Positions 1-5,904 of a stretch of DNA of 6,723 nucleotides are shown here, in pieces (position 1 is the stretch's first letter; each line of letters begins with the position of its first letter). Below the pieces are notes generated by a model. The model was not told the origin of the DNA. It saw only the letters and a list, made by a program, of their open reading frames with translations, and did no database searches. A program made the position numbers and the translations under genes. Source of the DNA: Hyphomonadaceae bacterium UBA1001 (GTDB lineage: Bacteria > Pseudomonadota > Alphaproteobacteria > Caulobacterales > Aquidulcibacteraceae); assembly GCA_002291875.1 (NCBI GenBank), contig DBAV01000082.1, positions 1 to 6,723 of the forward strand, in the 5' to 3' direction.

Positions 1-971
1 GGTGCCGGCTCGGGCGGCGGGGCGGGGGCCGCAATCGGCGGGGGTCGCGTCTGTCCGCCCTTGGTGCCGGCGTCCGGCCCCATCAGGATCTCGATCCGCG
101 CGGTGTTGCGCACGCGCTGGATCGAGTTCTGGATCAGGTTGAATGCCAGGGCGTCCAGGATGGCCGGGCGCATCTCTTCCAGCGATTTCTGCGCGGCCGG
201 ACCGCGGGCATCGACGCGCACCAGTACCCAGGCGCCGAAATCGTCCCGCAGGGGGCCGACCAGCGTGCCGATCGGGCTCTCGCGAAGCACGCGCCCGATC
301 ACCGGCGGCATGGTGTTCGGAAGGGATGGCTCCTGCTGGCCGCCATTGGTGCGCGTTTCCTGGTCGGTCGAGACCTCCAGCGCGACGACGGCGAAATCCT
401 CGCCCCGCTCGATGCGCAGGCGTGCGGCCTGGGCGGTTTCCTGGTCGGGTGCCACGATGCGGCGCCACTGCACCTCGTCGCCCTGGGTGCCCAGAACGGC
501 GATCTGCTGCTGGTAGAAGCGCAGCACCGCCGCCTCGTCGATCTCGCTGACCTGAAGGCGGCGCATCAGTTCCGAACCAAGGATCCCCTCGCGCTCGGCC
601 TCGATCAGGCGCATCACGTCGGGGTCGCGGGCGACGCCCTGGGCCTCGGCCTCGATGGACAGCAGGCGGCGGTCGATCATGGCCTCCAGCGTCAGTTCGA
701 ACAGCGGCGAGTCCGGCGCCAGCACCTCGCCAGGCTGAAGTTCGCCATTGCGGATCGCCTCGGCCTGAACGTCAGCGACGGTGATCGGCCGCCCGTTGAT
801 GCGCGCCGCCACGACCTCCTCGGCACGCTGGCCCAGCAGCTCCTCGAAGGGGTTGGTGACCGCGACATCCGCGCCACACCCTGCGAGCGTGATCGCCAGG
901 GCGGCCGCGGCCAGCCCCCTGAGGCCCGACGGGTGAACGGAAAAACCTTTGAAGGACAAGGACCTGCGCAT
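1..971 (-). CDS. Parvulin-like peptidyl-prolyl isomerase lipoprotein (SurA/PpiC type), 3' end outside window
   Basis: Reading from ATG at 971, 323 residues are open to the window edge with no stop, so the C-terminus is missing. The N-terminus is a lipoprotein signal: basic MRRS start, hydrophobic stretch about 18-30, lipobox LAGC with Cys32. The residue after Cys is Gly, which suggests the outer membrane. Residues about 52-140 look like a SurA-type N-terminal chaperone region (ARINGRPIT, then ALEAMIDRRLL-like helices). Residues about 165-255 match the parvulin layout: A-rich helix, GEDFAVVALEVS (190-201), NGG (209-211), and a closing DDFGAWVLVRV (243-253). Both histidines expected in a parvulin active site appear absent (WRRIV at 169-173; FGAWV at 245-249), so it may act as a chaperone. 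A Pro/Ala-rich tail follows residue 309. A GGGAG ribosome site lies at 982-986, 10 nt upstream. The family call is firm; enzymatic activity is doubtful. Confidence 0.86.
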   Translation of the reverse strand, partial: MRRSLSFKGFSVHPSGLRGLAAAALAITLAGCGADVAVTNPFEELLGQRAEEVVAARINGRPITVADVQAEAIRNGELQPGEVLAPDSPLFELTLEAMIDRRLLSIEAEAQGVARDPDVMRLIEAEREGILGSELMRRLQVSEIDEAAVLRFYQQQIAVLGTQGDEVQWRRIVAPDQETAQAARLRIERGEDFAVVALEVSTDQETRTNGGQQEPSLPNTMPPVIGRVLRESPIGTLVGPLRDDFGAWVLVRVDARGPAAQKSLEEMRPAILDALAFNLIQNSIQRVRNTARIEILMGPDAGTKGGQTRPPPIAAPAPPPEPA

Positions 972-1016
972 CGAAGTCGGACTCCCGGCTCCTGCCAGCC
1001 CGGCAGCGGGGTTGAA

Positions 1017-1045
1017 TTGACACCCTCGGGGCGCGTCCTTACGTG
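1017..1045 (+). promoter_or_regulatory. Candidate secA promoter (-35 TTGACA)
   Basis: TTGACA at 1017-1022 is a perfect -35 hexamer in the correct orientation for secA. At 16-17 nt spacing the -10 candidates (TTACGT at 1039-1044 or TACGTG at 1040-1045) are poor, so the call is tentative. If used, it would give secA a leader of about 260 nt. Confidence 0.3.
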
Positions 1046-1138
1046 TCGGTCCGGGCATCGTCGAGGGTCTTGGTCAGGTGGAACATGCCGCGCCCACAGG
1101 CGAGCGTGCGGTCCGGCCCGGGCGGCCCCTCGCGGATG

Positions 1139-1155
1139 CGGCGTCGGCGACGCCG
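1139..1155 (+). other. Perfect 7-bp hairpin in the secA leader
   Basis: CGGCGTC (1139-1145), loop GGC, GACGCCG (1149-1155) form a perfect, very GC-rich stem. No T-tract follows, so it is not a classical terminator. It lies about 160 nt upstream of the secA start and just before a cluster of GGGG runs. In DNA of this GC content short perfect stems arise easily, so a function is only a possibility. Confidence 0.35.
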
Positions 1156-1311
1156 GGGACGAAGGGGCGGGGCCGCATTCCGGGGCGGCACTGCAGACAG
1201 CCAGGATGCGATCGTGCGGTTGTGGCCGCGATGTCGCCTGATGCGGGCCACCGGTGCCCCCGAGTGTGGCGGTGCGCGGCCGGGTCCGCGGCACGCGGAG
1301 TGGAACGGACG

Positions 1312-4026
1312 ATGCTGGGACTGGCCAAAAAGCTGTTCGGTTCGGTGAACGAGCGCAAGGTGCGCCCGATGAAGGGGAATGTGGCGCGGATCAACGCGCT
1401 CGAACCCGTCTTCGAGGCCCTGTCGGACGAGGCGCTGCGCAACAAGACGGTCGAGTTCCGACAGAAGCTGGCGGCGGGCGCCAAGCTGGATTCCCTGCTG
1501 CCCGAGGCGTTCGCCACGGTGCGCGAGGCGTCCAAGCGGACGCTGGGCCTGCGGCACTTCGACGTGCAGCTGATGGGCGGCATGGTGCTGCACTCGGGCG
1601 CGATCGCCGAAATGCGCACGGGCGAGGGCAAGACCCTGGTCGCCACCCTGCCGACCTATCTGAATGCCCTGGTCGGCAAGGGCGTGCATGTCGTCACGGT
1701 GAACGACTATCTGGCCCGCCGGGACGCCGAATGGATGGGCCAGGTGTATCGGTTCCTGGGACTGACCACCGGCATCATCGTGCACGGGATGAACGACCAG
1801 GAGCGGCGCGCCGCCTATGCCTGCGACATCACCTATGGCACCAACAACGAATTCGGGTTCGACTATCTGCGCGACAACATGAAGTATGCGCTCCCGGACA
1901 TGGTGCAGCGCGGGCATTTCTACGCCATTGTCGACGAAGTGGACTCGATCCTGGTCGACGAGGCGCGCACGCCGCTGATCATTTCGGGCCCGACCGAGGA
2001 CAAGTCCGATTTCTATCGCCGCGTGGACATGGTGATCCCGCTGCTGGCGCCCGAAGACTTCGAGATCGACGAAAAGCAGCGGTCGGTGGTGTTCACCGAG
2101 ATCGGGCAGGAACACATCGAGGAATTGCTGCAGGAACGCGAGCTGCTGGAAGGCGCGCTCTACGACCCCAGCAATGTCGCCGTCGTGCACCATGCCAACC
2201 AGGCATTGCGGGCGCACAAGCTGTTCCATCGCGACAAGGAATACATCGTCAAGGACAAGGAAGTCGTCCTGATCGACGAGTTCACCGGCCGCATGATGCC
2301 CGGGCGCCGGCTGTCGGAGGGCCTGCACCAGGCGATCGAGGCCAAGGAAGGCGCGGAAATCCAGCCCGAGAACCAGACGCTGGCCTCGATCACCTTCCAG
2401 AACTATTTCCGCCTCTACAAGAAGCTGGCGGGGATGACGGGCACCGCCTCGACCGAGGCGTCCGAGTTCCAGGAAATCTATGGCCTCGAGGTGGCGGAAA
2501 TCCCCACCAACCGTCCGGTCCAGCGCAAGGACATCGACGACGAGGTCTATCGCACCGCGGCCGAGAAATACGCCGCCATCATCACCGACATCCTGGAGAC
2601 CCACGCCCGCCGCCAGCCCGTGCTGGTCGGCACGGTGTCGATCGACAAGTCCGAAAAGCTCTCGGCCATGCTGCGCGACAAGGGCGTGCCGCATCTGGTG
2701 CTGAACGCGCGCTATCACGAACAGGAAGCCGCGATCGTCGCCCAGGCCGGCGTGCCGGGGGCCGTCACCATCGCCACCAACATGGCCGGCCGCGGCACCG
2801 ACATCCAGCTGGGCGGCAATGTCGAGTTCCGGGTGCGTGACGAGGTGGCCCGGCTGCGGGCCGAGCGCGGCGCAGAGCCTTCGGAAGCCGAGGTGCGCGC
2901 CCTTCGCGATGCCATCGCCGCCGATGTCGAGGAAAAGAAGAAGGTCGCGCTGGGCGCAGGCGGACTTTATGTCCTGGGCACCGAGCGCCACGAGAGCCGC
3001 CGGATCGACAACCAGCTGCGCGGTCGGACCGGACGCCAGGGCGACCCCGGCAAGTCGAAATTCTATGTCTGTCTCGAAGACGACCTGCTGCGCATCTTCG
3101 CGGCCGACCGCCTCGACGCCATCATGCGGGGCCTGGGCATCCAGGACGGCGAGGCCATCGTCCATCCGTGGATGAACAAGGCTCTGGAAACCTCGCAGCG
3201 GCGCGTCGAGCAGCGCAACTTCGAAATCCGCAAGAACCTGCTGAAGTTCGATGACGTCATCAACGACCAGCGCAAGGCCGTGTTCGAGCAGCGCATCGAA
3301 CTGATGCAGTCCAACGACGTGTCGGGCGTGGTCAAGGACATGCGCCATCAGGTCGTCGAGGACCTGGTGAACAAGTTTCTCCCGCCCAAGGCCTATGCCG
3401 AGCAGTGGGACGTGGCGGGCCTGGACGAGCAGGTGCGCGACATTTTCGGGCTGGAACTGGACTTCAGATCGTGGGCTGCCGAGGAAGGCATCGCCAACGA
3501 GGAGGTCAGCGAACGCCTGCTGTCCGAGGCGGACCGCCTGGCCGCGACCAAGGTCGCCGCGCTTGGCCCCGAACGCATGCGCTGGATCGAAAAGCAGGTC
3601 CTGCTGCAGATCATCGACCACCGCTGGCGCGAGCACCTGTCGAACATCGACCATCTGCGCTCGGTCATTCACCTGCGCGGCTATGCCCAGCGTGACCCGC
3701 TGAACGAGTTCAAGACCGAATGCTTCTCGATGTTCGAGCAGATGCTGTTCGACCTGCGCTCGGGTGTGACGCGGGCGATCATGCGCCTGCAGGTCGAAGG
3801 CGAGACCGCCCCCGTCGTGCCCCCGCCGCGCATCGTCGAAACCACCGAGATCCATACCGACCCGGTGACCGGCGAGAACGAGATGGACGAGGAGGCCTGG
3901 AGCCCACCGCCCGGCTTCCGCCAGGACGATCCGTCGACCTGGGGCCGCGTGGCACGCAATGCCCCCTGTCCCTGCGGTTCGGGCAAGAAGTTCAAGCACT
4001 GCCACGGCAAGGTCGCGGCCGCCTGA
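1312..4026 (+). CDS. secA: Preprotein translocase ATPase subunit SecA
   Basis: SecA is the cytoplasmic/peripheral-membrane motor that pushes unfolded preproteins through SecYEG using ATP. The 904-residue product is full length (E. coli SecA has 901). Visible landmarks: start MLGLAKKLFGSVNERK; Walker A MRTGEGKT at 101-108 (Lys107); Walker B DEVDSILVDEARTP from Asp208; second-motor-domain motif NMAGRGTDIQLGG at 490-502; arginine-finger region QLRGRTGRQGDPGKSKF at 568-584. The preprotein-binding domain lies at roughly 220-370 and the helical scaffold/wing at about 610-830. A Pro-rich linker leads to the C-terminal SEC-C zinc tail CPCGSGKKFKHCHG with ligands Cys886, Cys888, Cys897 and His898, the SecB/lipid-binding element. 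An in-frame GTG at 1078 would add 78 low-complexity Arg/Gly/Pro residues. I chose ATG 1312 because the conserved SecA N-terminus starts there. GGAG at 1297-1300 lies 11 nt upstream. No frameshift or missing motif is seen. Confidence 0.98.
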   Translation: MLGLAKKLFGSVNERKVRPMKGNVARINALEPVFEALSDEALRNKTVEFRQKLAAGAKLDSLLPEAFATVREASKRTLGLRHFDVQLMGGMVLHSGAIAEMRTGEGKTLVATLPTYLNALVGKGVHVVTVNDYLARRDAEWMGQVYRFLGLTTGIIVHGMNDQERRAAYACDITYGTNNEFGFDYLRDNMKYALPDMVQRGHFYAIVDEVDSILVDEARTPLIISGPTEDKSDFYRRVDMVIPLLAPEDFEIDEKQRSVVFTEIGQEHIEELLQERELLEGALYDPSNVAVVHHANQALRAHKLFHRDKEYIVKDKEVVLIDEFTGRMMPGRRLSEGLHQAIEAKEGAEIQPENQTLASITFQNYFRLYKKLAGMTGTASTEASEFQEIYGLEVAEIPTNRPVQRKDIDDEVYRTAAEKYAAIITDILETHARRQPVLVGTVSIDKSEKLSAMLRDKGVPHLVLNARYHEQEAAIVAQAGVPGAVTIATNMAGRGTDIQLGGNVEFRVRDEVARLRAERGAEPSEAEVRALRDAIAADVEEKKKVALGAGGLYVLGTERHESRRIDNQLRGRTGRQGDPGKSKFYVCLEDDLLRIFAADRLDAIMRGLGIQDGEAIVHPWMNKALETSQRRVEQRNFEIRKNLLKFDDVINDQRKAVFEQRIELMQSNDVSGVVKDMRHQVVEDLVNKFLPPKAYAEQWDVAGLDEQVRDIFGLELDFRSWAAEEGIANEEVSERLLSEADRLAATKVAALGPERMRWIEKQVLLQIIDHRWREHLSNIDHLRSVIHLRGYAQRDPLNEFKTECFSMFEQMLFDLRSGVTRAIMRLQVEGETAPVVPPPRIVETTEIHTDPVTGENEMDEEAWSPPPGFRQDDPSTWGRVARNAPCPCGSGKKFKHCHGKVAAA

Positions 4027-4029
4027 TCG

Positions 4030-4042
4030 GCGCCAGCGGCGC
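4030..4042. terminator. Weak hairpin between convergent secA and regulator genes
   Basis: Only 27 nt separate the secA stop and the stop of the convergent regulator gene. GCGCC (4030-4034), loop AGC, GGCGC (4038-4042) form a 5-bp GC stem that could help end transcription from both sides. There is no T-tract, and GC-rich DNA makes such stems by chance. Confidence 0.22.
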
Positions 4043-4053
4043 GGCCGGCACCG

Positions 4054-4455
4054 TCAGGCGGGACGCTCGCCGCTCACCAGCGACTCGATGATCGGGCAGT
4101 CGGGACGTGCATCGCCCGAACAGGCATCGGCCAGCGTGCGCAGCGTGCTGGCCAGTTCGGTCAGCATCCGTGCCTTGGCCTCCAGCTGTTCGATATGCTG
4201 GACAGCCAGACGCTTGACGTCGGCGCTGTGGCGGTCGCGATCGGACCACAGCGCCAGCAGTGCCCTGATCTCGGGCAAGGGAAAGCCAAGCGCGCGGGCG
4301 CGGCGGATGAAGGCCAGGATGCGCACCTCGCGCGCGGTGTAGGCGCGATACCCTGCCGCCGTGCGCCCGGCCGGGGGGATCAGGCCGATCGCCTCGTAAT
4401 GGCGGATCATCTTGGCCGAAATGCCAGAGGCCGCTGCGGCCTGGGAAATGTTCAT
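4054..4455 (-). CDS. cueR: Cu(I)-responsive MerR-family regulator (CueR/HmrR type)
   Basis: A 133-residue MerR-family activator. The N-terminal winged helix-turn-helix is clear: MNISQAAAASGISAKMIRHY (1-20) then EAIGLIPPAGRTAAGYRAY (21-39). It is followed by the second DNA-binding part, the RARALGFPLPEI hinge (52-63) and a long dimerization helix from about 80 to 110. The C-terminal metal loop has Cys112 and Cys120 (CSGDARPDC). These are the same numbers as the two Cu(I)-binding cysteines of E. coli CueR, and Ser77 (RHSADV) also matches, the residue that separates monovalent from divalent metal sensors in this family. Cu(I)/Ag(I)/Au(I) sensing is therefore likely. ATG 4455 is supported by GAGGTG at 4461-4466, 5 nt upstream. 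The gene diverges from the DUF305/glutaredoxin operon across a CueR-type palindrome, its probable target. Confidence 0.93.
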   Translation of the reverse strand: MNISQAAAASGISAKMIRHYEAIGLIPPAGRTAAGYRAYTAREVRILAFIRRARALGFPLPEIRALLALWSDRDRHSADVKRLAVQHIEQLEAKARMLTELASTLRTLADACSGDARPDCPIIESLVSGERPA

Positions 4456-4494
4456 GCCGTCACCTCGCCAGCCGGTGAATGTGCAGATGGGCGC

Positions 4495-4525
4495 TTGACC
4501 TTCCCATGATGGGAAGCCCGATCCC
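4495..4525 (+). promoter_or_regulatory. MerR-type (CueR) operator-promoter for the DUF305/glutaredoxin operon
   Basis: TTGACC at 4495-4500 serves as the -35 box. It is followed directly by a perfect palindrome, CTTCCCAT-G-ATGGGAAG (4500-4516). With the over-long 19-nt spacer typical of MerR-activated promoters, the -10 position falls at 4520-4525 (GATCCC), a weak match that would need activation. The arrangement parallels what I recall of the E. coli copA promoter, where TTGACC is followed by a TTCC...GGAA dyad. The site points toward the gene starting at 4582 and lies beside the cueR-like gene. Confidence 0.82.
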
Positions 4526-4533
4526 GGCGTCAA
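4506..4533 (-). promoter_or_regulatory. Candidate promoter of the cueR-like gene, overlapping the operator
   Basis: On the minus strand TTGACG (plus positions 4528-4533) is a good alphaproteobacterial -35 box. At 16 nt spacing CATCAT (4506-4511) gives four of six matches to a -10 box. The -10 would lie inside the palindrome, so the regulator bound there could limit its own transcription. This is read by eye and is tentative. Confidence 0.35.
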
Positions 4534-4581
4534 GCGTTGAAACAGGCACTGCATGTGCCGGGCCCGCCGGGAGACACCCTC

Positions 4582-4998
4582 ATGAAACACGCCATTTTCG
4601 TCGCCGCTGCCCTGATGCTGGCCGGGTGCGGGGCCGCCGCCAACCCGGCCGCGCCGGCGCCCGCCGCCGCCACGGACGGGCACCATCACGGACATGCCGC
4701 CCCCGCCGCGTCGGCCTCGGACACGGCCTCGACGCGGGCCTTCCGCGAGGTGAACGCGCGGATGCACCGCGACATGGATGTGGCCTTCACCGGCGACGCC
4801 GATGTGGACTTCATGCGGGCCATGATCCCGCACCATGAGGGGGCGGTGGCGATGGCGCGCATCGTGCTCGAGCACGGCAAGGACGCCGAGGTCCGCCAAC
4901 TGGCCCAGGAGGTGATCACCGCCCAGGAACGCGAGATCGCCCAGATGCGTGCCTGGCTGGCCGCGCGGGAGGCCGCACCGGCCGGCACCCGACCATGA
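4582..4998 (+). CDS. DUF305 family lipoprotein, probable periplasmic metal (copper) binder
   Basis: A 138-residue protein. The signal peptide ends in a lipobox LAGC with Cys16; the next residue is Gly, consistent with outer-membrane anchoring facing the periplasm. A flexible Ala/Pro linker carries the His cluster GHHHGH (33-38). The DUF305 four-helix domain spans about 52-130, with the hallmark FMRAMIPHHEGAVAMARIVL (77-96) and a preceding MHRDM (61-65). Possible metal ligands include Met61, His62, Met65, Met78, Met81, His84, His85, Met91 and His98. Some DUF305 proteins bind copper (CopM of Synechocystis), and the adjacent Cu(I)-type regulator and operator support that role here. The substrate remains inferred. 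ATG 4582 has GGGAG at 4569-4573, 8 nt upstream; an in-frame TTG at 4537 would spoil the signal peptide. The stop overlaps the next start (ATGA), so the two genes are translationally coupled. Confidence 0.9.
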   Translation: MKHAIFVAAALMLAGCGAAANPAAPAPAAATDGHHHGHAAPAASASDTASTRAFREVNARMHRDMDVAFTGDADVDFMRAMIPHHEGAVAMARIVLEHGKDAEVRQLAQEVITAQEREIAQMRAWLAAREAAPAGTRP

Positions 4999-5774
4999 CC
5001 GGGGCCGCCCACGGCGACGACGGGAAATCCGCCGTCCTGTACCGGATGGTTATCGATCACCATGTGTGCCCCTGGGGCCTCAAGGCCCTGCATCTGCTGC
5101 GCAGCAGGGGCTTTGCGGTCGAGGATCGGCGCCTGGTGTCGCGGCCCGAGGTCGACGCGCTGAAGGCCCGGCTGGGGGTTCAGACCACACCCCAGGTGTT
5201 CATCGGCGGCCAGCGCATCGGCGGCTATGACGACCTGCGCCGGCATTTCGGCCTGGCGGTGCGCGACCGGAACGCGGTCACCTACACGCCGGTGATCGCG
5301 CTGTTCGCGATGGCGGCGCTGATGGCGCTGGCGGTCAGTTGGGCCACGCAGGGGGCGCTGCTGACCGTCCACGCGGCCGAGTGGTTCGTCGGGTTCGCGA
5401 TGGTGGTGCTGGCGCTGCAGAAGCTGAAGGATGTCGACGCCTTTGCGACGATGTTTCTGAACTATGACCTGCTGGCGCGCCGCTGGGTTCCCTATGCGCG
5501 GATCTATCCGTTTGCCGAGGGGCTGGCGGGGGTGCTGATGATCGCCGGTGCCCTGATGTGGCTGTCGGTACCGATCGCGCTGTTCATCGGGACGGTGGGC
5601 GCGGTGTCGGTGTTCAAGGCGGTCTATGTCGACCGGCGCGAGCTGAAGTGCGCGTGCGTCGGGGGCGACAGCAAGGTCCCGCTGGGCTTTGTGTCCCTGA
5701 CCGAGAACCTGATGATGATCGCGATGGCAGTGTGGATGGTCGCAAGGCCCGCCGGCATCGGGATCGGTCACTGA
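4995..5774 (+). CDS. Glutaredoxin-MauE/DoxX-like membrane fusion protein
   Basis: A 259-residue, two-part protein. Residues about 13-86 form a glutaredoxin fold: active-site motif CPWG (Cys25, so monothiol instead of CPYC), cis-proline motif TTP (64-66) and GGYDD (76-80), the glutathione-binding end of the fold. Residues about 95-250 are membrane, with hydrophobic segments near 96-117, 125-143, 173-190, 193-210 and 234-250. This resembles the MauE/DoxX-type redox-associated membrane family. A CAC motif (Cys219 and Cys221) lies between the last two segments, a possible disulfide pair that could exchange with Cys25 or with a periplasmic partner. No signal peptide precedes the glutaredoxin domain, so it probably sits in the cytoplasm. 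The start overlaps the DUF305 stop by 4 nt with no good ribosome site, implying coupling. Probable role: thiol handling under copper stress. The domain call is strong; the function is inferred. Confidence 0.88.
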   Translation: MTGAAHGDDGKSAVLYRMVIDHHVCPWGLKALHLLRSRGFAVEDRRLVSRPEVDALKARLGVQTTPQVFIGGQRIGGYDDLRRHFGLAVRDRNAVTYTPVIALFAMAALMALAVSWATQGALLTVHAAEWFVGFAMVVLALQKLKDVDAFATMFLNYDLLARRWVPYARIYPFAEGLAGVLMIAGALMWLSVPIALFIGTVGAVSVFKAVYVDRRELKCACVGGDSKVPLGFVSLTENLMMIAMAVWMVARPAGIGIGH

Positions 5775-5779
5775 CGCCT

Positions 5780-5840
5780 ACCTTCTCCTCGGGGAGAAGG
5801 TCGGATTTCGGCACGAAATCCGGGTTGAGGGGAGGGTGGG
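5780..5840. repeat. Extragenic palindromic (REP-like) element: two hairpins plus G-run
   Basis: Two perfect hairpins stand side by side. The first is ACCTTCTCC (5780-5788), loop TCGG, GGAGAAGGT (5793-5801). The second is CGGATTTCG (5802-5810), loop GCA, CGAAATCCG (5814-5822). A G-rich tail with four GGG runs (5822-5840) follows at once. From memory, elements of the form CTTCTCC...GGAGAAGG followed by a second palindrome and a GGATGAGGG-like or GTTGAGGGG-like tail are dispersed between genes of many alphaproteobacteria. It lies just after the stop of the glutaredoxin gene and may also act as its transcription end or mRNA-stabilizing structure. I see only one copy here, so the repeat status is unproven from this window. 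Confidence 0.65.
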
Positions 5841-5883
5841 AGAGAGGCCGTGAGGGCGCAGCGTTCGCGGGCCGGGCCTGGAA

Positions 5884-5904
5884 GCCCGGGCTCCGACCCC
5901 GGGC
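5884..5904. terminator. Hairpin between convergent genes, possible bidirectional terminator
   Basis: GCCCGGG (5884-5890), loop of 7 nt, CCCGGGC (5898-5904) form a perfect 7-bp GC stem. It ends immediately before the stop codon of the minus-strand acyltransferase gene. A competing stem, CCGGGC (5872-5877) with GCCCGG (5884-5889), shares one arm. No U-tract follows on either strand, so intrinsic termination would be imperfect. The position between two convergent genes makes a role in ending or protecting both transcripts plausible. Confidence 0.4.

Larger units (their letters stand above)
972..1311. other. Divergent intergenic region between lipoprotein gene and secA
   Basis: These 340 bases separate two genes that are transcribed apart, so they should hold both promoters. 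I see a consensus TTGACA at 1017-1022 facing secA, a 7-bp hairpin at 1139-1155, and clustered GGGG runs at 1155-1185. Plus-strand reading frames here are rich in Arg, Pro and Gly, as expected from GC-rich non-coding DNA. They resemble no protein I know, so I do not call a gene. I could not place a convincing promoter for the minus-strand gene. Confidence 0.7.

Noticed and set aside
1039..1086. 15-codon minus-strand leader peptide starting MFHLTKTLDD
   Set aside because: It has no ribosome site, is very short and shows no regulatory residue pattern; chance cannot be excluded.
1078..1311. N-terminal extension of SecA from an in-frame GTG
   Set aside because: The 78 extra residues are low-complexity Arg/Gly/Pro/Ala, and the conserved SecA N-terminus begins at ATG 1312 with its own ribosome site.
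1043..1348. Upstream reading frame overlapping the secA start, considered as a SecM-like arrest peptide
   Set aside because: It has no signal sequence or arrest motif; the sequence is Arg-rich, as expected from non-coding GC-rich DNA.
1039..4005. A 988-codon open frame on the minus strand antisense to secA
   Set aside because: It mirrors the secA codons: high third-position GC removes stops from the opposite frame. Its product is His/Asp/Leu-rich with no recognisable domain, and secA is certain.
4537..4581. TTG start adding 15 residues to the DUF305 lipoprotein
   Set aside because: It would place polar and proline residues before the signal peptide; ATG 4582 has a good ribosome site and a normal lipoprotein start.
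4456..4899. Upstream extension of the MerR regulator to 281 residues
   Set aside because: The extra part lies antisense to the DUF305 gene and crosses the operator; ATG 4455 with GAGGTG starts the standard MerR N-terminus.
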